DNA from: JBGUVL01 sp964370395
Lineage (GTDB): Bacteria > Bacillota_I > Bacilli_A > Erysipelotrichales > Erysipelotrichaceae
Assembly: GCA_964370395.1 (NCBI GenBank)
Contig: CAYJIZ010000032.1
Location: forward strand, 1 to 11,161
Direction: 5' to 3'
Length of the DNA stretch: 11,161 nt
This document shows positions 1 through 7,667 of the stretch, piece by piece (the stretch's first letter is position 1; each line of letters begins with the position of its first letter). The position numbers were made by a program, and so were the translations under genes. The notes below the pieces were generated by a model. It was not told the DNA's origin, searched no databases, and was given only the letters and a program-made list of their open reading frames with translations.

Positions 1-143
1 CAGAATACAGACAGCAAATAAAGACCTTTCGTTTGAAGTATGTATTTCTTGCAGCAAAAATAATCAAAACCGCAAGATATGTAATCATGAAGTTGTCGGA
101 AAACTATCCGTACAAGGGAGTGTATGAAAAATGTCTGGTATAA
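1..143 (+). CDS. tnpA: ISEcp1-type IS1380-family transposase, C-terminal end only
   Basis: The open frame enters from the left edge (codons from position 3) and ends at TAA 141-143, giving 46 C-terminal residues that include KTFRLKYVFLAAKIIKTARY and finish in NYPYKGVYEKCLV. This basic, hydrophobic tail follows the DDE catalytic core in IS1380 transposases. I recognise it as the C-terminus of the ISEcp1 transposase (about 420 residues), which cuts and joins DNA at the element's terminal repeats and can also use imperfect downstream sites as alternative right ends. The catalytic residues lie outside the window, so activity cannot be judged. The gene runs opposite to all the chromosomal genes here and stops about 200 bp before the right end, as expected for ISEcp1. 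Confidence 0.9.
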   Translation, partial: EYRQQIKTFRLKYVFLAAKIIKTARYVIMKLSENYPYKGVYEKCLV

Positions 144-246
144 TAAGAATATCATCAATAAAATTGAGTGTTGCTCTGTGGATAACTTGCAGAGTTTATT
201 AAGTATCATTGCAGCAAAGATGAAATCAATGATTTATCAAAAATGA

Positions 247-276
247 TTGAAAGGTGGTTGTAAATAATGTTACAAT
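247..276 (+). promoter_or_regulatory. Outward-facing ISEcp1 promoter
   Basis: TTGAAA (247-252) and TACAAT (271-276) are separated by 18 bp and read out through the right end of the element. These are the hexamers known from ISEcp1, where this promoter drives captured beta-lactamase genes. Here the transcript would enter the disrupted glycosidase from its broken 3' end and run antisense to it. Confidence 0.8.
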
Positions 277-336
277 GTGTGAGAAGCAGTCTAAATTCTT
301 CGTGAAATAGTGATTTTTGAAGCTAATAAAAAACAC

Positions 337-350
337 ACGTGGAATTTAGG
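337..350 (+). repeat. IS right terminal inverted repeat (IRR)
   Basis: ACGTGGAATTTAGG matches the 14-bp ISEcp1 IRR as I remember it. Read on the minus strand it starts CCTAAATTCCACGT, and it supplies both the last two bases of the final Thr codon and the TAA stop (346-348) of the truncated glycosidase. The left repeat is outside the window. Confidence 0.88.
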
Positions 351-2358
351 TAAATGAACCATCTGTATTTTTTGTCCACTTCACCATTGATGGATAATGA
401 ACACTATTTTCACTATATGTTTGCCCTGCCCATGCATCTTCAATAATGGAAGCAGTAATGGCATGTCCACCGATTTCTTTGTATTTCATCATAGACGAAC
501 GCATTAATTCTAAATGTTCATCTGAAAATGGTGTGACTTCATAGTATTCCGCAATACTATATGGGTATTGCCATAACTCGATATCGAATCCACCGTCTTT
601 GTAATCAACCGCGTCTTTTAGTGTCGCGTCTTGTACAACAACCGTGTATTCAAAAGTTAATGGTGCTTCAATCCCATCCGCTTGCACTGTTAATGTCGTT
701 GTATACGTTCCTGCTACGGCATCTTTTGGGATTGCAAATTCAAGCCAAACATTTTGCAACTGATTGTAACCGATGTTTATCGGTTGACTTGCATCTTGGT
801 ACAAAATATCGTTTGATTCTGAACGATTTGTTTCTGTTACCGCAGGAAGTGGACGCGTTGGACTTCCATATCCTAGGTATCCACCATTGTATGCTTCAGT
901 TGATTTAATATATGTCGCTTTGACATTTGAGCTAGCAATCGTATGCTTATCGCTCGTTAAATCCGTTGCTGTTAATTTTACATTTTTTAAAGAACTTTCT
1001 TTTGAATAAAGTGATAACTCAGAAATCGCTTTGTCATTCTTCCAAGCTGTTAAGGTATCGGAAACCATACCCAATTGTTTCACTTCATCATAACGGTTTT
1101 GTGTGTATTGCGTATCTGTATCAACAATACTTCCACCGATTTGCGCTATCGCTTTATGTACGGTAACAACCAAAGACTCGCTGATGTTATGTTTCTTTGA
1201 TATAACGTTAATGGTAGTACTACCTTCCTCTTTGGCAGTTATTTCTCCACTTTCACTCACTGATGCGATATTTGGTGTTTCCACATGATATGTTACATCA
1301 TCCAGTTTTGCATAAGATGGTGTCACTGTGAAATTGATTTGTTGTTTTGCACCTTCACGCAATGTATAAGCTTTTGTTTCTAATTCAATTTTTTCCACAG
1401 CATATGGTGCATGTCCAACTTTAGCTGATACAACTTGATTAACAAATGTAGTACCAGATTTGGTATCCATTAACACCGCTTTTAAAGTATGTGCACCTTC
1501 ACTTAAGCCTTCTACTTTATATATTTCTTGTACAGGTGTTCTTGAGCCTGCATACAAATCCACTACTTGTGTATTATTGCCGTCGATACTAAATTGAACT
1601 TTACCTTGGTTATAGCTCTTATTTGCATACATCGCAATACTGTTTCCTACAAAAGGAATTTCATAATATGCTTCGCTTACTTTTGAATTATCTTTGCCTA
1701 AATCAATGTACGCTTCGCTTGCTGACACAGACCATTTAAACGTAGCTGGTTGATGATAAACAAATTTATTCATTTCACCTTCTGTTTGATTTGCTTTGAT
1801 TGTTGTATATTCATTTGCTTCGCTTACACTTCCATAAACGCGAGCATAACTAATTTGTAAACCTTTTTGCGTTCCATCATTTGGTAACGTTACGACTACA
1901 GTATGTTTTCCTGGAGTCAAATTTTGTCGTGAATAAATCACAGATTCTTTTGTTGGTGAAGCGGAGTCAATTGCGATTGTCTGCGCTTCCTCCCCATCTA
2001 ATTGAAACGAATTTTTCGTTGATCCCGTTGGTGTTATCCCAACTAGTTCAACTCCCGTTCCTTCAAATGTGAACGAATAACTGTGCTTTGATGCTTCCGC
2101 ATTCGATGCATTCCATACCCAGTGTTGCGTTTTTAGTTCATTTGTACCAAAACGACTCTCCTGGTCAGACCATCCAACACTTCCATCAAAATCACTTGCT
2201 GCGCTAAACGTAAAATAATTACTCGCCGTTGCATCTGTCACATTGTCATCAACGATAATGTATTCTGGAACCGCTAGCAAGTTTGCCACATTCATCGGTA
2301 ATAGCGCATTTAATGCGACAATAAAACCGACCAAAAATTTACTTATTCTTGATTTCAT
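346..2358 (-). pseudogene. Secreted GH123/DUF4091-like glycosidase, 3' end cut off by ISEcp1
   Basis: The remaining 670 residues begin with a signal peptide (K2, R4 and K7, then a hydrophobic run at about 8-29). Two beta-sandwich, carbohydrate-binding-like modules follow (about 40-178 and 185-315), each ending in a G-x-H-T strand (GKHTVVV, GAHTLKA). Next comes a bacterial Ig-like Big_2 domain (about 321-402), then a GH123 N-terminal-type domain (about 425-580). The last part is the start of the DUF4091/GH123 barrel, with FDIELWQYPYS (591-601) and YPSMVKWTKNTDGSFT at the end. GH123 enzymes are beta-N-acetylgalactosaminidases; the usual Asp-Glu catalytic pair lies further on in the barrel, so this product should be inactive although it may still be secreted. 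The start is set by AGGAGAG six bases before ATG 2358; the frame stays open 162 bases further upstream without a better start. Family is fairly sure, substrate is not. Confidence 0.8.
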
Positions 2359-2548
2359 ACGATCTCTCCTATTCTCAGTTTCCCTTTTTACTTCTGTGTC
2401 AAAATAAAAATATGTTTCACTTTTTCTCAAAAAAAGCATACGATAACAACAATTTTTGTTGTTTTTATGAAATAAAGAGGACATTAAAAAGATTGAACTA
2501 TACTTTTCAATTTTTTTCATATACTTTATTTCATTATCGTCGAAGTTT

Positions 2549-2570
2549 GGTTACACCCTACCGTGTAACC
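2549..2570. repeat. 8-bp inverted repeat with 6-bp loop in the glycosidase leader
   Basis: GGTTACAC and GTGTAACC flank CCTACC. It is the most GC-rich block of an otherwise very AT-rich leader and lacks a U-tract, so it looks more like an operator or an RNA hairpin than a terminator. Confidence 0.45.
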
Positions 2571-2579
2571 CCTTACAGA

Positions 2580-2595
2580 TTTAGTATATACTAAA
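2580..2595. promoter_or_regulatory. 16-bp perfect palindrome, candidate operator
   Basis: TTTAGTATATACTAAA is fully self-complementary and lies upstream of the glycosidase gene. A dimeric regulator is the natural reader, but which one is unknown. In AT-rich DNA chance occurrence is possible, so the role is inferred only. Confidence 0.4.
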
Positions 2596-2678
2596 AATAA
2601 ATGTTAATATTTGTTATTTTTAATTTACCATTTGCACTTATTATTAATGCTTTTTACTTTTTTTATAAATATTGTTTC

Positions 2679-2707
2679 ATTATACCCCGGTTATCGAATC
2701 GTATAAA
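2679..2707 (-). promoter_or_regulatory. Candidate promoter of the glycosidase gene
   Basis: On the minus strand TTTATA (2702-2707) is followed after 17 bp by a perfect TATAAT (2679-2684). Transcription would start near 2670, just past the terminator of the oxidoreductase, and leave a leader of about 310 nt before ATG 2358. Confidence 0.5.
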
Positions 2708-2737
2708 AAAATAGCGCCTTGACAAACAGCACTATTT
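2703..2737 (-). terminator. Intrinsic terminator of the oxidoreductase gene
   Basis: On the minus strand AAATAGTGC pairs with GCGCTATTT (one G-U pair), followed by a run of T. The upstream arm contains the TAG stop codon (2732-2734) of the oxidoreductase. Confidence 0.75.
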
Positions 2738-3700
2738 TGTATTTCGATAACCATTCACTTTTTCCACTACTTTAATAATCTCTAAACTCTCCTTTTCAGA
2801 TAAGATTGGACTTTGTAACAACCCTTTTTGTATGCATGAAACGGCATGTTCAATTTCACCAGTGAAATCACTTTCCATCGCTACTTCAATTTTTTCTTTC
2901 TTATTGTCTTTGACTAAGTATGCAACATTCGTTTTCCAAAAAGCAGGAATAACAAAGTATCCTTCCTCCCCAACAATATAGCCACACCCCTTTGCTTCGC
3001 TCTCATACAGCCAGCTACTGCTCACATTCGCGATAACACCGTTGTCATAAGTCACAATCGCATCCATACAAACATCGCTACCAGCGCCTTGTAACGCAAT
3101 CGCACGCCCTTCTATGTTTTGAATTGTACTTCCTGAAAAGAAATTCGCAAAACAAATCGGATACACACCCACATCATAGGAACTTCCTCCATACGTAGCA
3201 TCAAATGCCCAATGGTCCTTTTCCAATTGTTCTGTTGCGATACAATAATTATAATCCGCTTTCACATAAGCTATCTTACCGATCACACCCTCACTCACCA
3301 TTTGTTTTATCCTTGTGTTAAGTGGTGTAAATAACGTTTTTTCTGCTTCCATTAAAAAACAATCGTTTTCTTTTGCGGCAGCAAACAACGCTTTTACTTG
3401 TTGTTGGTTTGCTACCAGTGGTTTTTCACATATCACATGTTTATGATAAGAAAAGCACTCCATTATTTGTTCATAATGCAAATGGTTTGGCGTACATAAG
3501 TAAACCACTTCTACCTTATCATCGCTTAATAACTGCGCATACGAACCATAATACACTTGTGCTCCGTATTGCTGCGCAAACTTTCTTGCTCTTGTTTCAT
3601 CTGTAGAAGCAACACCATACAGTGTTGCATTGTTTGCACACTGGATCCCTTTTGCGACACGATGTGCGATATTACCGATTCCTATTATTGCTATGTTCAT
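2732..3700 (-). CDS. Gfo/Idh/MocA-family NAD(P)-dependent oxidoreductase
   Basis: The protein is 322 residues, a usual length for the family. It opens with a Rossmann strand and nucleotide loop, GIGNIAHRV (7-15), has the family signature CEKPLV (91-96, with the conserved lysine K93), and a YDVGVYP segment (175-181) in the C-terminal alpha/beta substrate domain. Such enzymes oxidise or reduce sugars, inositols or dihydrodiols in the cytoplasm; the DxGxY segment is like that of the dimeric dihydrodiol/xylose dehydrogenase branch. The substrate cannot be read from the sequence. The start at ATG 3698-3700 has AGAGG upstream and begins directly with the Rossmann strand; the 53 in-frame codons upstream run through the promoter and the neighbour's terminator. 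It stands between the sensor operon and the secreted glycosidase, so a role in handling a released sugar is a fair inference. Confidence 0.9.
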   Translation of the reverse strand: MNIAIIGIGNIAHRVAKGIQCANNATLYGVASTDETRARKFAQQYGAQVYYGSYAQLLSDDKVEVVYLCTPNHLHYEQIMECFSYHKHVICEKPLVANQQQVKALFAAAKENDCFLMEAEKTLFTPLNTRIKQMVSEGVIGKIAYVKADYNYCIATEQLEKDHWAFDATYGGSSYDVGVYPICFANFFSGSTIQNIEGRAIALQGAGSDVCMDAIVTYDNGVIANVSSSWLYESEAKGCGYIVGEEGYFVIPAFWKTNVAYLVKDNKKEKIEVAMESDFTGEIEHAVSCIQKGLLQSPILSEKESLEIIKVVEKVNGYRNTK

Positions 3701-3718
3701 ATCTTTACCTCTGCTACT

Positions 3719-3727
3719 ATCATAGCA
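3719..3727 (-). promoter_or_regulatory. Extended -10 promoter of the oxidoreductase gene
   Basis: On the minus strand TGCTATGAT gives an extended -10 (TGn plus TATGAT) about 20 bp before the start codon; only a weak -35 (TTGTTA or TTTGTT) precedes it. Dependence on an activator such as the neighbouring response regulator would fit but is not shown. Confidence 0.45.
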
Positions 3728-3740
3728 TGTATTACTTTTT

Positions 3741-3778
3741 AACAAAACAAAAAGAATGCTCCTACTACAAGCATTCTT
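3741..3778 (-). terminator. Intrinsic terminator of the sensor operon
   Basis: Perfect 8-bp arms AAGAATGC and GCATTCTT enclose an 11-base loop, followed on the minus strand by TTTTGTTTTGTT. The upstream arm begins inside the TAA stop of the response regulator (3777-3779), separating the operon from the oxidoreductase gene. Confidence 0.85.
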
Positions 3779-5267
3779 ATGGAAATAATTTACGGTATTC
3801 TTTGGGTGACATACCCACACTTTTCTTAAATATTTTCGTAAAGTAACTTTGGCTAGCAAACCCCACTTGGTATGCTACCTCTTTAAAAGAATAATCCTTA
3901 CGTATTAACTTCTTCGCTTCTTTAATACGAAGGTCATTTACAATCTCAGTAAAGTTTCTTTGCAACTCTTTACTAAATAATTTACTAATATAAAATGGAG
4001 AAACACCTAGATTATCCGCCAACGAGTTCAAACTAATCGGCTTTTGGTAATTATCTTCAATAAACAACATCGATTTTTTGATGATATGACTATTGTTTTG
4101 GTACTTTAAATTCTTTAATGGCTTTGCGATCTTATTTAAAAGTTGTGCCACTAATATTTCTAAGTTCTGGTAGTTTTGATGCGCTACCTTCTTGATAATC
4201 AAATCACTTTTCTCAAATCGTATCTGGTATTCTTGATCAATCAACGCGATTAATTTATCCACTACGATCGACAACAGGGCATTTACTTCTTCATCGCTGC
4301 GATGCAATAACTCTTGGCATAATTCCGAAGTAATGCTTTGGCTATCATCATCAATGCCATCTAAGATTTTCTTACTCCAAAACATAGCAAAGCGATTCAT
4401 CTTATTTAACTCCTCTTCTTTACTATCAATAACAAGCACTTCTACATTGGAATTCAAGTTATGCTTTGCATCCTCAAAGGATTGGTAAAACAGAGCAATC
4501 TCATCTTGAATACTACCTCTCGCATACTTGCTTTCATATAGTTGATTCTGCTTGATCACATCATCGATAACGTCACAATCAATTGTTTTAAGTGCACGAT
4601 TGCTAATCACAAAAGAGATGGCTTGGTTGGCTACTGTACCACTCACAACCGTATACCCTAAATCTTCTAATTGTTCATTCAACAAAGCAAAACTGCTATG
4701 TAGGTTTGCTTGCATTTCAAAGATATAACAAATACAAGAAACCCCTACGATATTTGCCATTTGAAAGGAATCCATCAATCGAAACTCATTTTGTCGAGTT
4801 AAAATCGCATAGAAACACTCACTTTTCAACAAGTGATTCATCCCTTTCATCTTTTGCACTAAACTGGTTGTTTGCGTTAATGTATTGGTTCTTTTTTGCA
4901 GTTTTTGCACACAACGAGTCAAACTCGTAAACAGCGTTTCCGCATCAGCAGGCTTTAAAACAAAATCTTCTACCCCTAAACGGATCGCTTTTTGTGCATA
5001 AGAAAAGTAATCGTAGGAAGTAAGAATCATACAAACTACTTTTTGGTCCTCTTTGCGAATCCTCTCAATCATATCCAAACCACTTAAAATCGGCATCGTA
5101 ATATCCGCTAAAATAATATCTGGTTTCATCTCCACATATTTACGATACCCCTCTTCCCCATTTTCTGCTACTTCCACTTGTTTCACAGGAAGGTCGAATT
5201 GGGAAATCATCTTAACTAACGATTCGCGTTCAATTTTTTCATCTTCAACAATCAATATAGTATACAT
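3777..5267 (-). CDS. YesN-type response regulator with AraC-family DNA-binding domain
   Basis: The 496-residue protein has a CheY-like receiver domain at about 2-122: acidic E8/D9/E10, phospho-acceptor D55 in ILADITMP, T83 in LTSYDYF and K105 in FVLKPAD. A long linker with no clear catalytic motif follows (about 125-390). Last come two AraC helix-turn-helices at about 395-493, the second in the typical form FKEVAYQVGFASQSYFTKIFKK followed by GMSPKEYRK. When phosphorylated by the kinase encoded just upstream it should bind promoter DNA and, as in most AraC-type regulators, activate carbohydrate genes. The gap to the kinase gene is 14 bp with GGAAGGG before ATG 5265-5267, so the two are cotranscribed. 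The oxidoreductase and the glycosidase are the nearest candidate targets. Confidence 0.95.
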   Translation of the reverse strand: MYTILIVEDEKIERESLVKMISQFDLPVKQVEVAENGEEGYRKYVEMKPDIILADITMPILSGLDMIERIRKEDQKVVCMILTSYDYFSYAQKAIRLGVEDFVLKPADAETLFTSLTRCVQKLQKRTNTLTQTTSLVQKMKGMNHLLKSECFYAILTRQNEFRLMDSFQMANIVGVSCICYIFEMQANLHSSFALLNEQLEDLGYTVVSGTVANQAISFVISNRALKTIDCDVIDDVIKQNQLYESKYARGSIQDEIALFYQSFEDAKHNLNSNVEVLVIDSKEEELNKMNRFAMFWSKKILDGIDDDSQSITSELCQELLHRSDEEVNALLSIVVDKLIALIDQEYQIRFEKSDLIIKKVAHQNYQNLEILVAQLLNKIAKPLKNLKYQNNSHIIKKSMLFIEDNYQKPISLNSLADNLGVSPFYISKLFSKELQRNFTEIVNDLRIKEAKKLIRKDYSFKEVAYQVGFASQSYFTKIFKKSVGMSPKEYRKLFP

Positions 5268-5281
5268 AGCACCCTTCCATT

Positions 5282-6748
5282 CTAACGTGTAATGACGATA
5301 ATCACTTCAAATCCACAATCCAAGTCACTATTAAAATTAATGCTCACACGTTCACCGTAATACATCTGCAAACGTTTCACAACATTGTACAACCCTAAAT
5401 GGTTCCCACTGTCTTTTTGGTAATCATTTAACACAAAAGCTTCTAATTCATCACTGGCCATTCCTGAACCATTGTCACCGATACTAATCCTTACTTCTTT
5501 GTCATCTTCATTGATATGTACTTCGATTTCTCCATCTTCCAAACAATCTTTCAAACCATGTTTGATTGCATTTTCTACTAGTGGCTGTAAAATCATACCT
5601 GGTATTTGCACACTACCAATCAAATCCAACTGTTCGTATTGAATTTCAAAATGAACTCGATCACCCAAACGAATTTGTTGAATGGCAATGTAATGTTCTA
5701 ACATATCCGCTTCACTGCGAATATCACTTAATTTACTTTGTTTATCCAATCCATAACGTAAAAGTTGACTTGTTTTAATTAAAATATCAGCCGCATTATC
5801 GGCTCCTTCTGCTATCGCCAATTTGTATATCATATTAAGCGTATTAAACAAGAAATGAGGATTGATTTGATTTTGTAGCATCTTCAATTCACTTTGTACA
5901 AGCATCTCATCCTTTATTAAGTTCTCATTTTTCCACTGTAATATCTGTTTCTCTAAATTCGCTTTTTCTTTTGTCGACTCGATGTTACGTTGAATGGCAT
6001 ACGCCATATCATTCATCGCATCACACAAATCTTCCATCTCTTTACTCGCATTGGACACTTGTGATAAATCGTACTTTCCTTCTTTAATTCGAGAAATATT
6101 CTTCAACAACAACGTAATCGGCTTGGTGATTGCTGTTGTTAGCTGATGCGAATAATGCATCAACCAAATCAATAAAATACCCAACAACAAAACCGAAGCA
6201 AGCACCGTAGAATTTTTAATCGTACGCAAGTTATCCAATTGTGCACTCACTTCTTTGGTAATGATATTGTAGTAGTTATCACTTGTCTTTTCAATTAGTG
6301 TATTCGCATTCAAAAAGTTATTGTATAGCGTATTGTAGTTTTCTTTGTCCACATCAAAATTCGCTATTAACACCTCGCTAATCGATTCATAACTTTCAAG
6401 CATACGCTCTAACATCACAAAACGATAATAATCTTCACTTGTTGATGCAATCTTTAAAATACTCATGTCATTTCGTGCTAACGCTACATGTTCTTGATAC
6501 GTAATTAAACTCGCTTCATTTTCTGTATACAAATAATCTTTCACAAAAGAAGTCGACTCGTTCACATGATCATAAAAAGAACTTAAACTTTCTAATGCTA
6601 CGGTTGTCTCATTGTATTTATCGACAGAAATAGAATTAATAACATTAAACATAACAATACAAAAAACGGTAATGCTGGCCATCACTACATTGGAAATTCG
6701 TATCCTTTCACTAAAGGTACGATTGCTTTTATTTTCTACTGTTTTCAT
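5282..6748 (-). CDS. YesM/LytS-type membrane sensor histidine kinase
   Basis: The protein has 488 residues: a membrane helix at about 20-40, an extracellular, mostly helical region at 41-180, a second helix at about 182-199 and a HAMP linker at about 200-255. A coiled stretch leads to the His_kinase domain with phospho-acceptor H298 in NQINPHFLFNTLN. The HATPase domain shows the N-box LVENAIKHGL (390-399), DNGSGM (425-430) and GLYNVVKRL (452-460). All key residues are present. It should phosphorylate D55 of the regulator encoded downstream. Its ATG (6746-6748) lies 20 bp inside the lipoprotein gene and has no strong ribosome binding site, which suggests translational coupling. The extracellular part shows no sugar-binding fold, which suits sensing through the partner lipoprotein. 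Confidence 0.95.
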   Translation of the reverse strand: MKTVENKSNRTFSERIRISNVVMASITVFCIVMFNVINSISVDKYNETTVALESLSSFYDHVNESTSFVKDYLYTENEASLITYQEHVALARNDMSILKIASTSEDYYRFVMLERMLESYESISEVLIANFDVDKENYNTLYNNFLNANTLIEKTSDNYYNIITKEVSAQLDNLRTIKNSTVLASVLLLGILLIWLMHYSHQLTTAITKPITLLLKNISRIKEGKYDLSQVSNASKEMEDLCDAMNDMAYAIQRNIESTKEKANLEKQILQWKNENLIKDEMLVQSELKMLQNQINPHFLFNTLNMIYKLAIAEGADNAADILIKTSQLLRYGLDKQSKLSDIRSEADMLEHYIAIQQIRLGDRVHFEIQYEQLDLIGSVQIPGMILQPLVENAIKHGLKDCLEDGEIEVHINEDDKEVRISIGDNGSGMASDELEAFVLNDYQKDSGNHLGLYNVVKRLQMYYGERVSINFNSDLDCGFEVIIVITR

Positions 6749-7667
6749 ACGACTTTACATTCTCTTCATTCACAATCATCAAAGAAGGGGAATACACTTT
6801 TTGCGATGGTTTTTTATTATTCTCAATGTATTCAAGTAACATCACTACACTTTGGTACCCATAATCATAAAACGATGTGGCCACAGTACCATCGATTTTA
6901 CCTTCTTTAATCATATTTAAAGTGGATTGCATATCATCAACCCCATAAATTAACATGCTATCTTTTCGCCCTAACTCCTGAACGCGTTCCGCACAAAATT
7001 CTGCCGACTCCGCAGCAAAACTAAGCGCTACATTAATATCTTGGTGTTCTTCCAACACCAAACTCCATTCTTTTTTCGAACGTACTTGATCGGATTTCGA
7101 TTCGCTTATCACAACGATTTCAAACCCTCCTTCATGTTGTTTGAACACTTCTTCTACTTCACGAATTTGATCTTGAGCAATCGTAAAACTGCGCTCCGCT
7201 ACTTGAATCGCAATTTTTAAATGTTCTTTTTTTCCATACTTCTTCTCTATGTCTTCAAGCAATAATTCTGCTTGTTTCTTAAAGTCTTTTCCCATATACG
7301 CAAAACGGTTGGATTGTGGGATATCCGAGTCCACCAAAAAAATAGGAACCCCTAATTTGTATGCTTGGTCAACCAAAGCAGGGTCGATGACCCCTTGGGT
7401 AATGATCCCATCTGCATGTTGCATAATTCCTGTTTCGATTACATTTTGCATCGCTTCGGTATCGATGACCGTAGGACCGATCCAATCGCATTTGATACTA
7501 AACTCTTCGCACGCATCATCGTATCCCGCTTTTGATTGCAACCATATATTATGTTCACTTAAAGGAGTCGCAAATAAAATATAAGTGAAATCTTCACTTT
7601 TTGATTCGTATTTTGTACACCCTAACAAAAGGACGCCAATACAACCTATCATCATTAATTTTCGCAT
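6729..7667 (-). CDS. Sugar-binding lipoprotein (periplasmic-binding-protein type), likely sensor partner of the kinase
   Basis: The 312-residue protein starts with a lipoprotein signal peptide: hydrophobic GCIGVLLLGC with the lipobox cysteine at C17, so it should be anchored on the outside of the membrane. The rest is an RbsB-like two-lobed binding fold (Peripla_BP_4): HADGIITQGV (84-93), VPIFLVDSDIP (107-117), then a second lobe with IYGVDDMQSTLNMIKEGKIDGTVA. Such proteins bind monosaccharides such as ribose, xylose or galactose. No permease or ATPase gene is nearby; the gene is instead first in an operon with a kinase and regulator, as in XylFII-LytS-YesN, so sensing rather than transport is inferred. 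ATG 7665-7667 follows an excellent AAAGGAGG at 6 nt spacing. The ligand is unknown. Confidence 0.92.
   Translation of the reverse strand: MRKLMMIGCIGVLLLGCTKYESKSEDFTYILFATPLSEHNIWLQSKAGYDDACEEFSIKCDWIGPTVIDTEAMQNVIETGIMQHADGIITQGVIDPALVDQAYKLGVPIFLVDSDIPQSNRFAYMGKDFKKQAELLLEDIEKKYGKKEHLKIAIQVAERSFTIAQDQIREVEEVFKQHEGGFEIVVISESKSDQVRSKKEWSLVLEEHQDINVALSFAAESAEFCAERVQELGRKDSMLIYGVDDMQSTLNMIKEGKIDGTVATSFYDYGYQSVVMLLEYIENNKKPSQKVYSPSLMIVNEENVKSYENSRK

Larger units (their letters stand above)
1..350 (+). mobile_element. Right end of an ISEcp1 (IS1380-family) insertion sequence, left part outside the window
   Basis: The stretch holds the last codons of a transposase, about 200 bp of non-coding tail, an outward-facing promoter, and a terminal repeat ACGTGGAATTTAGG at 337-350. 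From memory this repeat equals the right inverted repeat (IRR) of ISEcp1, and the tail also reads like the sequence found upstream of blaCTX-M genes. The element stops exactly where the reading frame of the neighbouring glycosidase breaks (350/351), which independently places the boundary. IS1380 elements duplicate about 4-5 bp of target, so taaat (351-355) is the likely copy on this side. The left end and the other target copy are not in the window. The IS assignment is firm from the transposase and repeat; identity with ISEcp1 itself rests on recall and needs an alignment. Confidence 0.93.
2359..2731 (-). other. 373-bp leader/promoter region of the glycosidase gene with several inverted repeats
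   Basis: This is the only stretch over 300 bases without a gene. It holds the U-tract of the oxidoreductase terminator, a good promoter far upstream (-10 at 2679-2684), and four inverted repeats: 2445-2463 (8-bp arms aacaacaa/ttgttgtt), 2492-2511 (6-bp arms), 2549-2570 (8-bp arms ggttacac/gtgtaacc) and 2580-2595 (16-bp perfect palindrome). The open frame here carries no recognisable protein. It is probably a long 5' untranslated region carrying operators or RNA structure; no known riboswitch class was recognised. Confidence 0.55.

Noticed and set aside
124..246. A 40-codon plus-strand frame in the IS tail
   Set aside because: It overlaps the transposase end, has no convincing ribosome binding site and lies in a region that is non-coding in ISEcp1.
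1..350. Captured resistance gene next to ISEcp1
   Set aside because: Beyond the right repeat the sequence is the glycosidase gene; no beta-lactamase or other cargo is visible in this window.
2359..2520. 54-residue upstream extension of the glycosidase frame
   Set aside because: The extension would place a polar stretch before the signal peptide, and only ATG 2358 has a strong ribosome binding site.
2732..3700. GH109-type glycosidase activity for the Gfo/Idh/MocA protein
   Set aside because: It is shorter than GH109 enzymes and has no export signal; general oxidoreductase is the safer call.
3701..3859. 53-residue upstream extension of the oxidoreductase frame
   Set aside because: It overlaps the response regulator gene and its terminator; the Rossmann fold begins right at ATG 3700.
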